Origin: Chondrus crispus | Lineage: Eukaryota > Rhodophyta > Florideophyceae > Gigartinales > Gigartinaceae | Assembly: GCF_000350225.1 (NCBI RefSeq) | Contig: NW_005178993.1 | Coordinates: 1-64,000 of the forward strand | DNA: 64,000 nucleotides | Direction: 5' to 3' | Shown: positions 23,152 through 32,480 of the stretch, in pieces | Layout: every line of letters begins with the position of its first letter | How positions within the stretch are numbered: position 1 is the stretch's first letter | Program-made: the position numbers and the translations under genes | Notes under the pieces: generated by a model | Databases searched by the model: none | What the model was told of the DNA's origin: nothing | What the model saw: only the letters and a program-made list of their open reading frames with translations

Positions 23152-23318
23152 ACCCCCCCGTCCTACAAAGTGAAAGGCGGCCTCCACTCGGAGGTACAAT
23201 TGCCTTAGGTGGGGAGATTTCCCACATGTACATGTGTCACACATGCTGACTAATGGTTTACTACGCAATCGAAGGGCTACTGTCGTAGGGCTTTTCCCCG
23301 TATAGTACCTATTTTATA

Positions 23319-24162
23319 GAGAAGTTTTGTTACATACCCCTTTTATTTTGGAATTTCTGTTACGTACCCCTTTCTTCACCCCACTCCCGAACGACTTTCT
23401 GGTAGTGGTACCTGGTACTGTACAGTGTCTGGGGCTTCGCAAGTCGTAGCGTAGTGCCCAACTTGACCACAAGCGGAGCAACGCGACTTTCGTTGAGGCG
23501 TTGCGACCCCCCGTTTCCGCCGTTTCTTCGGCCGACCTGCCTGACTCGGAACTCTCCACGCGCTCATCTGTTTGGCAATCGGCAGCATCTGCAAATCCAC
23601 GTTAATGTCTACTTGAGAGGCAAGGGCCGCAGCAGCAACATACTGGCTTCGGAGTGTTGCATGATGAAAAACAGTCGATGCCCACTTTGTGTCCAGATGA
23701 TTCCAGTGTGAGGCCTCCGGGACGTTCGCATGCCGCTCGCGTAGATTATCAAACAATGTCAGGGCGTGTTGGGCTAGGGGCTTGCGCTTACGTTTCCCCT
23801 TTATAGCGTCGCAGGAGTGAGTGAGATTGATTTTTCCCACTTTCCACAAGCCGTTGTTTGCCCTGCGGTCTGGTTGGGCGTTGACAGTGTATGAGCACTC
23901 CTGGGAGGGGCACTGTATACGCAGGCGCCCAAAGTCTGACTTTTTTACCTTGTGAGATGGGCCCACAGTGGCGCACAGGGCTAAGGATGCCATCAAGATG
24001 CTGTGCTTGCCAGGGAACGTGCTCCCTTTGATCAAACTCATTCCGACGACGCCCTCTCCACCTCTTCATCACTCTAGCCTAGAGCACTCCTAAGAAAAGG
24101 GGCTCATAAAAAGGTACGTAACAAAAATTCCTAAATAAAAGGGGTACGTCACAAAACATTTC
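23319..24162 (-). mobile_element. 844-bp Mutator-like element coding for a DDE-less zinc-finger protein
   Basis: Terminal inverted repeats of about 57 bp run from 23319 (GAGAAGTTTTGTTAC) and, inverted, from 24162 (GAAATGTTTTGTGAC). Perfect 9-bp target duplications TATTTTATA flank it at 23310-23318 and 24163-24171. Nine-base duplications are typical of Mutator-like elements, which agrees with the zinc finger in the encoded protein. Nearly the whole interior is one gene. The element cannot move without a catalytic transposase from elsewhere. Confidence 0.85.
23376..24041 (-). CDS. MULE-derived protein: WRKY-GCM1-type zinc finger plus CCHC knuckle, no catalytic core
   Basis: The frame has 221 codons and starts with Met at 24041. 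Residues 44-77 fit the zinc finger at the N-terminus of Mutator-like transposases (C44-x4-C49-x25-H75-x-C77, with an aromatic-rich middle, GLWKVGKINLTHSC). Two basic stretches, KGKRKRKP (81-88) and GRPKKRRKRG (169-178, AT-hook-like), suggest nuclear import and DNA binding. Residues 188-201 are a CCHC knuckle (CSACGQVGHYATTC), as found at the C-terminus of MULE transposases. The DDE domain, normally several hundred residues between these parts, is absent, yet the frame is open throughout. It could be a decoy or repressor binding the TIRs, or simply the fused ends of a deleted transposase that happens to stay open. It lies wholly inside the flanking TIRs. Confidence 0.75.
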   Translation of the reverse strand: MSLIKGSTFPGKHSILMASLALCATVGPSHKVKKSDFGRLRIQCPSQECSYTVNAQPDRRANNGLWKVGKINLTHSCDAIKGKRKRKPLAQHALTLFDNLRERHANVPEASHWNHLDTKWASTVFHHATLRSQYVAAAALASQVDINVDLQMLPIAKQMSAWRVPSQAGRPKKRRKRGVATPQRKSRCSACGQVGHYATTCEAPDTVQYQVPLPESRSGVG

Positions 24163-24600
24163 TATTTTATATCTAACAAATCCCTCCCAACACTGTACGT
24201 CTGAGGGGTAACGTCGAAATTGGGATGGAGTTACAAAATTCCTGGCGTTTACTTGCACCGATAGGCTTTTCTTCATATCAATACTTTCGCTGCTTTCAGC
24301 AGCGAAGGTACTTATGTATCGTTTTTGCGTTCTGTTGAAACCGAAAAATACCGTGCTTCTGTCAGATGGAATTGCATCGTTGTGCATGGACCAATGTGAG
24401 CCCCTTACTCATCGAAAACCCATCTTCCTATTACACCTCTTCTTATTACACTACACCTGCTTCTTGAAGCCTTTACATGGAATATGTGTTCTCTTTGGAC
24501 TTAACTCAAGCTCGTATATGTTCTTAAAATACAAAACGTAATCGCAAGTCCCAACAACGAGCTCGTTCCCGTTTGCGTTTTCATGTCAGCTTCGTCGTTA

Positions 24601-24626
24601 AAAGCTCCCAACGGGAGCTTTTTTAC
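24601..24626. repeat. Small hairpin followed by T run
   Basis: AAAAGCTCCC and GGGAGCTTTT are separated by AAC, with more T after the stem. It looks like a terminator, but no transcript upstream is identified. Confidence 0.5.
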
Positions 24627-25930
24627 TACAGATACGACCGGTTACTGTATATGGGTGCACTAGAATGCATGCAGTACACGACATCCCCCTCCCCGCTGCC
24701 TCTGTAGTATGTTGTTAATTAACCTATTCACTACGCAAAGATGCCTTTCGCACATCCAGTGGCTTCACCTTCACCATGTGAGCATTGCATCTAATTCAAA
24801 ACTGTTTGTCGTACGCACTGTGCGATGCTGTACCGTGCAGTATTTTTCTACAAAAGAAACATCTGAAAATCAAGGGAGTAGTATAGTCTAGATTCCTTGC
24901 CCCTCCTCCACACCACCCTCGCAAGTATGCACTGCATGTAAAGGTACGGTATATGTGGTATCATTCCCTGCGCAGCATGCGAGACATAAACTGGGCGACG
25001 CCAATGAGGAGCCCTGATGAAGAACCAGAAAGTGCCCTCTCTGGAAGTCAAGAGAAGAAAAGTTGTGATGGACTGCGAGTTAGAAACGGCCCTGTGAGTT
25101 CTCGGTTTCATTCACCCGCTATTTCATTTTGATATGAAATATGGGACAGCTAGCTTTTGTAGTGACTACAGCAACTTATTCGCCATGTGAAGTTCCCATT
25201 AAACTGCTTTTCTTCCGGAAAAGTTCATGCTTGTGATCCTTTGAAGAAAAATTCATCGCTACGTTTTTAATACTTTGCTCTGTGATAAGAGAGACCCACA
25301 CGCTCATATATACTGCGTTGTACATTACCAAGGGTACTGTACTATGTGGAGGGGGATCCAGATTTCTTGACGGTGAAGGGGAGTGGTGTCGTCCACTGTA
25401 TCACATCACATCACCACAGTCCACTCATTTGTACGCGCTTCCGTCGTTCATTCGTACATGCAGTATTGTCTTACCATCAGTGCTTTGTTCTATCCGGTTC
25501 CGTTCTATCCGGTTCCGTGATATGGGTGGCTCTAAGTAGCGGGAAATTTTCACCCTCCCCCTCCCCCGTCCAGCCCTCCTCCTTCTTACCGCAGCATATC
25601 ATGAACGATTGCTCCTACTGCATATCAAGGACGTGCTGCTCACACGCGAAAAATGGATAGGATATTCGCATGCCAGCTCCCATATATGCGCCACTGTAAT
25701 TGGTGTGATGAGGTGGCTTGGTAATTTCTGGTTGAAAAACAATGAGGATGGAGAGGGAAGGGCGCAGTCTCTGTAGCCTGCAATCTCATATACAGTACCG
25801 TATTGTAAAGTTTAGTGTTGTGTTGTGGGCGCACTCACTTCGCCCACACCAACATCTGTAATCTAAGAGCGGCCAGCATCAGATATGTTCTTGTAAGGTT
25901 AGCTGCTTTCCCTGTGCCTTACTGAAGAGA

Positions 25931-25989
25931 TTGCAGTTTTATTCTCTGCACAGTACCCCAAGGGTACTGTGCAGAGAATAAAACTGCAA
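25931..25989. repeat. Perfect 28-bp hairpin, 3-nt loop
   Basis: Arms 25931-25958 and 25962-25989 are exact inverses; the loop is CAA. The inner part of each arm carries the recurring ACAGTACCC/GGGTACTGT motif. No mismatch has accumulated, so it is either recent or constrained. Confidence 0.9.
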
Positions 25990-26161
25990 TGAATAAAGGG
26001 AGATGACTCTGTCAGACCCGTTCCTAAGTCCGGGATGATTGACACAAAAAATAATTTTCGGAGGCACCCGTTGATTCAAGACAAGGTACCCAGCGATAGC
26101 GTTGGCTGCAGATTGTACCCTTCGAAGGATAGGTACTGGAGTTTCTGAACTTGGAGGAATT

Positions 26162-26301
26162 NNNNNNNNNNNNNNNNNNNNNNNNNNNNNNNNNNNNNNN
26201 NNNNNNNNNNNNNNNNNNNNNNNNNNNNNNNNNNNNNNNNNNNNNNNNNNNNNNNNNNNNNNNNNNNNNNNNNNNNNNNNNNNNNNNNNNNNNNNNNNNN
26301 N
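26162..26301. other. Assembly gap (140 N)
   Basis: A run of N in the supplied sequence. The real length of the missing DNA is unknown. Confidence 1.
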
Positions 26302-26670
26302 CCATCAACAGTAGACCTCTCAGCAGGTCAACTGTCAGGTACTACCTGACATCAGGTGGATAGATACAGATAATAGTCGTGGCGAGTGCTTATTGTATGA
26401 TCGCACTGTGTGCTTTTTACAGTACGTGTACCCTTGGTACTGTATGCACAGCATTGCCTCTAAACCAAAATAAATGCTGCAGTATAGAGTACAGGGGGGG
26501 GGACGCGCAATAGTGCCGCTTTCATTATTGCCACCCTCGAATTAGTGCCGCCAAAACCGGCAGACACAGGTAGGTTCTGCCGCGTGTCATGCACGACGTC
26601 GTCATCGGCCACTCCTCATGCGCCTCAGCTCACTTGGTGACGTGATGGCACCTCACTCAAAGACCCTAAC

Positions 26671-26811
26671 ATGAATCCTGAAAAGATCGCCAAAGCGAAG
26701 CGTACGCGCCTTACGATTGCACAGAAAATCGAGGTTGGGCATCTGCTGCAGGTCGGAAAGTTGGTCGAAATGAAACAGAAATTGATAAATCTATGGTGGA
26801 TGGTATTGTAG
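26671..26811 (+). pseudogene. Tigger transposase N-terminal HTH remnant
   Basis: This 46-codon frame starts with Met at 26671. KRTRLTIAQKIEVGHLL matches the first helix-turn-helix (CENP-B/psq type) at the N-terminus of pogo/Tigger transposases. The frame runs into a stop at 26809 and overlaps the tail frame in another phase, consistent with an internal deletion that joined the two ends out of frame. Confidence 0.65.
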
Positions 26812-27254
26812 GGCTTCTCTCCCGACTGCGCCTGGTGCCAGAAGACGGCCTTGCAGAAACTGCAGAATTCTGCAGGAAAGATGTGGAGGAATGGATTGAG
26901 ATCGAGACTAATGAGCTTGTGGCAGAAGCTTGTATTAGTGATGCTTGCGATTCAATACATTATGGTGGAGAGCTACAGAATCAGTCTGCCAGTGATGCTA
27001 TGATGGATGATTGTGTGGCAGAAGACGAGTGTGAAATTACGGAGAGGCGGGCCGTATCGAGTGCTGTAGTGCTAGCAAGGTTGTTTGGGTCTTTGGAGAG
27101 TCTGGGTGTGGAGTGCGATGTGAGCAATGCCTTATCGCACTTGAGGTCCGCAAAACGAGCTTTTCTAGAAGCTAGGCATGAGAGACAGGGTCGAAGGCAA
27201 CAACAGCAGACTCTAATAACAGAGTTCTGGCCGGGTAGTGATTCTGCTTTCTGA
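26793..27254 (+). pseudogene. Tigger transposase C-terminal tail remnant
   Basis: A 153-codon acidic frame. DVEEWIEIETNE and the following acidic stretch look like the tail of Tigger-type transposases after the DDE domain. The C-terminus ends QQQQTLITEFWPGSDSAF. No catalytic motif is present. Its phase differs from the HTH remnant upstream. The frame is long for chance but its expression is not shown. Confidence 0.5.
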
Positions 27255-27327
27255 TTGTGCCGCTCTGAATTAGTGCCGTATTATTAGTCCTTACACAGGG
27301 CGGCACTAATGCGTAGGGTCGACTGTA

Positions 27328-28504
27328 TCCCATTCAAATTCCCGTCTCGAGACACATGGTAAGTTTGATTGCATACTAACAGCGGATATCCGGTCCGTTA
27401 GATGTTGTAGGTTACGTTTTGCTGATAGTCAGTGTCGCAATAAAGGTATGGAATGTGGTCTTTTCGTTATGTCTCGCTGTATGACGTCTGTTAGCGACGA
27501 ATGTGGGAAGGCACTGTTGGAGCACACTTTGAGGACTACAGCTTAGGTAGAATTTTCCCAGTTGATCTGTGCAGCTGTGTATGCAGAGCTGTGGAAGGGC
27601 GGAACAGTTCTTTATTTTTTAATTATCACAAGCCGCATGTCCGCACCCTTGTGACTCGTCCGTTTCTACGCGATTCTTAACCCATAACCGTACGTTGTTT
27701 CGATCATGTGTGGACGAATTATCGGTCGTGAAATACTGTACAATTTGGCATACCTCCGTAGAAAAGAAGCCCCCTCCGCAAAGGCTGCGGTGGTGTCCAC
27801 AGCTATACTGTATGATAGTAAGCATTTCAAAGTCATGCAGACGCCGATTTAGGAACCTTCCTCTCCTGATGGATGACCCACCTTCCTTGTAACATTACGA
27901 ATGCGGAGCATGCAATATCCGCCTTACCGTACCGTGATAAGGGTACTGTACTGCACAGTATCTACTGAAGTGTCACAAGTGGCCAAGCAAAGCCAAAATA
28001 CTGATTGCTCCACGGTATCCTACTGCCCATTGCAATAAGATGGCATCGCAGACCTGCATCGCGGAGCATGTCTCATACAACATAGAAACAAGCCGGTACC
28101 TTGTCGTCCCTCTCGCCAGTAGCTCTCCCGACATTTCGATATGCTACACCAACTTTATGTACATCGCAGCCAGCCGTGCATTTGCATTTTATGGATTACA
28201 GCACTTCAGGACCTCAGTCCATTCGCTCGTCAGAAAAATTCTGCGATACAGTGAGTGTAGCTGACTGCAAGCGTCCGCGGTGAACATCCTACGAGCCAAA
28301 GTCATAGATCCACGTATGAATTTGTATCCAACCTCATTTCTCTCCCAATGCCCATTGAAATCGTTTGGCCATATCAGGCACTAGGACACTAGGGCTATAA
28401 CCTACCCCCATAATGCACATATATCTTTTCCGATTCAGCTTGCTCTAGCCTACCCCGGAAATCGTAAGGTTCAAAGCATCTTTCCATCGCGAAGCCTCCC
28501 AAAG
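27328..28504. other. Upstream region of the second FG-GAP gene
   Basis: I see no gene. One more AAGGGTACTGT motif lies near 27939-27949. I could not identify a clear TATA box before the gene at 28505. Confidence 0.4.
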
Positions 28505-30052
28505 ATGAGCTCCTTCAGAATTTTCTTGCTGCTTGCTCTGGTTCATCTCGCCATTGCGCAAGTTGTCCCCACGTTCGAAGATGTAGCTTCCTCATCAGGC
28601 TTGAGACAGCCCTCGGCGTTGAAGTTCGGGGGCCCTCTAGTTGCGGATATTGACCAAGACGGACATTACGACATTATTCTCTCCTTCCACAACCAAGTTC
28701 GCCCTCGACTTTTCTGGGGCTCGGAAGCAGGAACCTTCACTGAAGATCCTTTTACGACCCGCTTCCTTGACGTTCATGGAATCAATGTCGGTCCTATTAC
28801 CGCAAGATCTAAAGACCGACTTATCGCTGCGAATGTTGGCGGTGGCAATGGAGGAAACCAGAAGGCACCAGAGATGTTTCGAGTTTCGGGGAACAGAACA
28901 ATCACGGATATTTCTGAAGAAGATGGATTCGGCTCAATCCGGTCTAGGGGACGAACGGCAGTATTCATGGATTTGTCCATGGACTCGAGAAGAGAAAGGA
29001 GAAGAAAGCAAGGCGCATGTGACATTTTGTTTGTGAACTTTCTTGGCCTAGGGGGGTCAACCTCTTTGTCGCAGTATTCCTACGAAGGCCGGAAAGGTAC
29101 ATACACGCTCCGAGGTGCAGGGGAATTTGAAACGCAACGGCGAGGCTTAGTGGAAGTGACGGACGCTGAAAACGATGGGACGATGGAACTAATTTCTATC
29201 CGTCAACTGCGAGTCTACAAGTTAGTATCGCCCTTCACATTTGAGGATCGCACTTTTGACTACATGCCATTCAACTTGAGAGTCGGGCCTCTGACTGTAA
29301 CCGCCGTAACCGAACTGGACTTTGATAACGACGGCGATATGGACTTGTATGTGACAACTGCAGATCGGCCTTTATTTTCGCCTCAGAATAGTGTGCCTGG
29401 GGATCCCCACAACGACATCTTGCTTGAAAATCGAGGTGGAGTCTACATAGACGTCACAGAAAGCGCGGAAATTCCTACGGGAACCAACAGCCTGGGTGTT
29501 ACGGCGGGAGACTTCAACAACGACGGATTCGTGGACGTGCTGGTTGTGCTGAATACAGAACCAGACATGATCTTGCTGAACAACGGTGACGGGACATTTT
29601 CGCGCCTGGACGGGGCGATCCCCAAGCAGGCCGGGACGGTAGGCAACCATGCCGTGGCTGTAGACTACAATCAAGACGGGTTGCTGGATGCCATAATCGG
29701 ACACGGAAGCCATAAAACTCCCGTGACTGGCAACTTTCTGATGATGAAGAATACGATGACGCTTGGGACGAATAATCATTACTTGCTGGTCAAGGTGGAG
29801 AACTCACCCGGGAGGACGTGCACGAATGTGCACGCAGTGGTGACGTTATTCATGGCCAGAAGAAAGCGAATGGTGAGGAGGGTCGGCTCGACGGGTTCGC
29901 AAGCGGGAGGCGGGTCGTACATTGACACGGTGCACTTCGGGTTGGGGACTATGACGACTGTCAGTAGAATGATGGTTAAATGGGGATGCGGGCTGAGTCG
30001 GCAGGTGTTCAATGTTGCGGCGGACCAGAAAATTACGGTTGGGGTAGCTTGA
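28505..30052 (+). CDS. Secreted FG-GAP/VCBS repeat protein with ASPIC/UnbV domain, paralogue
   Basis: This intronless gene of 515 codons is the same length as its paralogue at 16852-18399 and collinear with it. The start is Met at 28505, followed by a signal peptide (FRIFLLLALVHLAIA, likely cleavage before QVV). Propeller motifs follow at residue 48 (DIDQDG), in the middle (DFDNDG, DFNNDG) and at DYNQDG; the second motif of the paralogue is replaced here by DAENDG, which keeps acidic character. An ASPIC/UnbV domain closes the protein (GGGSYIDTVHFGLG, then MVKWGCG). Differences from the paralogue are spread over the whole protein, with motif residues and glycines kept, so both copies appear to be under protein-level constraint. 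The product is probably an extracellular calcium-binding protein; its partner is unknown. Confidence 0.9.
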   Translation: MSSFRIFLLLALVHLAIAQVVPTFEDVASSSGLRQPSALKFGGPLVADIDQDGHYDIILSFHNQVRPRLFWGSEAGTFTEDPFTTRFLDVHGINVGPITARSKDRLIAANVGGGNGGNQKAPEMFRVSGNRTITDISEEDGFGSIRSRGRTAVFMDLSMDSRRERRRKQGACDILFVNFLGLGGSTSLSQYSYEGRKGTYTLRGAGEFETQRRGLVEVTDAENDGTMELISIRQLRVYKLVSPFTFEDRTFDYMPFNLRVGPLTVTAVTELDFDNDGDMDLYVTTADRPLFSPQNSVPGDPHNDILLENRGGVYIDVTESAEIPTGTNSLGVTAGDFNNDGFVDVLVVLNTEPDMILLNNGDGTFSRLDGAIPKQAGTVGNHAVAVDYNQDGLLDAIIGHGSHKTPVTGNFLMMKNTMTLGTNNHYLLVKVENSPGRTCTNVHAVVTLFMARRKRMVRRVGSTGSQAGGGSYIDTVHFGLGTMTTVSRMMVKWGCGLSRQVFNVAADQKITVGVA

Positions 30053-30414
30053 GTATAGGATGTTGCAAACCGAGAGACTTATTTAATGAGTTGTAAAGGC
30101 TGTTTTGAGCTCTACTCAGGCTGATGTGTCCATGGTGAACGGGCACGCAGCCAAAAGAGGTGTTGTAATGCTACGTAAAGTGGGGGTCCCCTAATTACGG
30201 GACAAGAGTTACATCAGCAGGCAGAACATATCCTCAAAATTGGCCGCTTGGAGTCAATTGACGTGCATTTAGAAGGCCATCGTGCCTACAGTCGTGGTAC
30301 AAAGGGCCAATATCAACGCTTTGAAAAGGAATGTTTTGTGTCAGACTGCACAGGACAGCCTGTCCCGCAGACATCACACTTAACGAGCGACGACGAGTAA
30401 AGGGGGTGCACCCC
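30053..30414. other. Stretch between the second FG-GAP gene and the long-TIR element
   Basis: I see no gene or repeat in this 360 bp. It should contain the 3' UTR of the FG-GAP gene. Confidence 0.4.
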
Positions 30415-30423
30415 GTTCTTGAA

Positions 30424-31614
30424 GGCGAGGCGACATTCTACCGCATTGGGTGCATATCATACTAATTGGTTTCATACATGATGGACCAGAAGGGGTGCCC
30501 CACCTTGCTGGCATCATGTAGCCAATCAGATGACGGGGGCCCCACCACGTCGATTGCAGCTCATTTTGGGGGGGAGGTGCCCAACTTTGGCCCAACAGAA
30601 AGTTTGAGTGAGCGCTGTAGTCCCTAAAATGCGAAATCGCTTACAGAAGCGTGTGCTGTAAGAATTATGAAGTCTAAGGCGTTTCCAATGTAATCTAGAA
30701 TTATCGGGAACTGTTCAGGACGTGTAAGCAACGGCGCTGTACTGCGCTGTACCTTGCTGTCAGCCCGCACGTGGGTTGTAACCTTAATTCGCCAACGCAT
30801 CCAGCGCACAGTATCCTTGCTGTAATGGTTACATTTAGTGTAACTACTGCCTAACACGTAGTTTTATTGGTAGCTGTGTATTTTGCTGAGCTGTATAGGT
30901 TTTCACCCGAGCTACTAAGCCACGGTTTCCTGTACCAGCTTAGATTTTAGAACTCTATAAAAGTCTGAGTTCGAATGGGGCTTAGAGGACTAGCCTCACC
31001 CATTTACCAACGGAACATCAACGATTATCAACGACAAGTATTTCCTCAGAACGAACTAGCCGATCTAGTGTTCACCTCGTACAGGCTGTCCTCCACGCCC
31101 ATCAGGGGGTACCTTCGGACATCGGCAAGTAGGTGTCTAATCCGAATTTCATTTTAAAAGGGTGCTCCCGACGAGCACTTATCAAGCTATCTAATCAGCT
31201 TTACAGTGTAACAGCTGTGAGGAGGGGTTTTTTCCACATGTGCACAGGAACGGTTCTCCGCACCCCTCACGGCCTCAAATCGTAGCTGTCGGGCGCCAAT
31301 CAGAGGACGCCCAGTGCCCACTACGGTGACATACAGTGACGCGCGGTCACGCGATTTTGAACCTGCAATTTTGCCGCATTCCCCAGCTCCTCCCCGCCCC
31401 GCACCGCACAGCTCGCCGCCATGCCCTCACCGGCCTTCCTCCTCGCCTTTCTCCGCGCCCTGCCGCTCTGCATCTCGCAGGGCGCGCCGCGGCTGCGCGT
31501 GCAGCGCGGCTTCGGCGCCTCGCCCGCGTGCGCCGCCATGCCCGAATGAAGCAGAAGGGGTCTGGCGAGTTGTTTGCGGAGCAGAGTTGCAAGGGGGACT
31601 TCGGGTTTCTGGCG
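30424..31614 (+). repeat. Left arm of the long-TIR element (interrupted by a solo LTR)
   Basis: This pairs with 32481-33097 once the 582-bp solo LTR and one 5-bp duplication are set aside. The GC-rich inner half of the arm generates long chance frames on both strands. Confidence 0.85.
30657..31238 (+). repeat. Solo LTR with 5-bp target duplication
   Basis: This 582-bp block starts TGTAAGAATT and ends TTCCACA, flanked by TGTGC on both sides (30652-30656 and 31239-31243). The opposite arm of the surrounding inverted repeat shows the empty site with a single TGTGC, which proves the insertion. A TATA-like CTCTATAAAAG lies near 30953-30963. The family is not A, B or C. The strand is undetermined; plus is assumed from the TATA-like box. 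Confidence 0.9.
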
Positions 31615-32480
31615 CTCCGCATTCACTTCCGTTCACCTTTTACAAACCTAACATCTGCAAGCCCATCTCCGCATCACCTTCACCGACAATCATCTAACCA
31701 ACATCCACTGTCCATCTAAACCAACCCACAACTCATCCCACACCGATTACAATACACCCAATGCCCAACCATTGCTCCACAATAAAATACCTCTCCGGCC
31801 ATCCGCCCCACGACCACCTCCTCGCCCGGCAACCGCCTGCAAACCGTCCCCTAGCTGTGCCTAGTTTATGTAATGATTGATCCCATACCCATGCGGCAAG
31901 ATGAACTTCTGGTCCATCCCTGCATGGTACAAGCCCCTCCCATATTCCCCGGGACTAAACTTCCCGGGGATGCCCCCGACGAACCCGGGCTTCATAAACT
32001 GCCCCACGACGTCGGGCCCCGGCCCGTCCTTGAGATCCTTCCTGTACACGTCCGTAAAAACCCCCCTCTAAAGCTGTCTCCGAACCCACACCGCCCCGCG
32101 TCCACCTTCAGTCGCCTGGCCCGCACCGTCCGCTTGAGCGCGAGGTTGAGCAAGAACACCCAGCTCCTGTACCGGTCGCCGAGCCACACCGTCGCCCGGT
32201 CTGCCATCGACGTTATCCCGTTGGTCGGGTCCTGCACGTCCAACGTCAGCTCACCACCCCTCTCCGTCGTGGCGCACGACGTGCTGCATACTCACTCCTC
32301 GTACTTCCCCGCGCGCGCCCGGTAGTTGTTCTGAAACTACCCGTCCAGCACGCGCACGTTCACCACATTTATCGTTCGCAACGCCTGAGATTACGGCTTG
32401 TGCCGCCGCTGCGCCCGCGCCAGCGACGCACCTCCACGCGTCAGCGCCATCATCTCGTCCCCCTGCCCATGCTTGCACGC
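31615..32480 (-). other. Interior of the long-TIR element, gene-like on the minus strand
   Basis: On the minus strand two adjoining frames read like real protein: one around 32243-31992 (DRATVWLGDRYRSW, then LNLALKRTVRARR) and one at 32049-31861 ending with a stop (GPGPDVVGQFMKPGFVGG, then DQKFILPHGYGINHYIN). Codon use and composition look coding, but the frame is not continuous. I do not recognise the family. A captured, decayed fragment of a host gene is the simplest reading. Confidence 0.4.

Larger units (their letters stand above)
18400..23309. other. Long intergenic region between the FG-GAP genes, left part
   Basis: No frame here resembles a known protein; the longest (181 codons at 22031-22576, plus) has no homologous feel and is probably chance. 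The region holds a GTAC-type palindrome (18891-18933), a tandem duplication (20780-20882), a foldback MITE (21041-21221) and a C homopolymer (23124-23151). Confidence 0.4.
24172..26491. other. Intergenic region, right part, with hairpins and an assembly gap
   Basis: No gene is supported. The region contains a small hairpin (24601-24626), a perfect 28-bp hairpin (25931-25989), recurring AAGGGTACTGT motifs and the N gap. Confidence 0.4.
26492..27325 (+). mobile_element. 834-bp non-autonomous Tigger/pogo element
   Basis: The ends are CAGGGGGGGGACGCGC at 26492 and, inverted from 27325, CAGTCGACCCTACGC, both followed by a shared (A/T)TAGTGCCGC block. TA dinucleotides flank it (26490-26491 and 27326-27327), as expected for pogo/Tigger. 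Additional AATTAGTGCCG copies lie just inside both ends. The interior keeps the start and the end of a Tigger transposase and nothing of the catalytic core. Confidence 0.8.

Noticed and set aside
23055-23249. Frame with a poly-Pro (or poly-Gly on the other strand) run
   Set aside because: Created by the 28-nt C homopolymer; no other coding signal.
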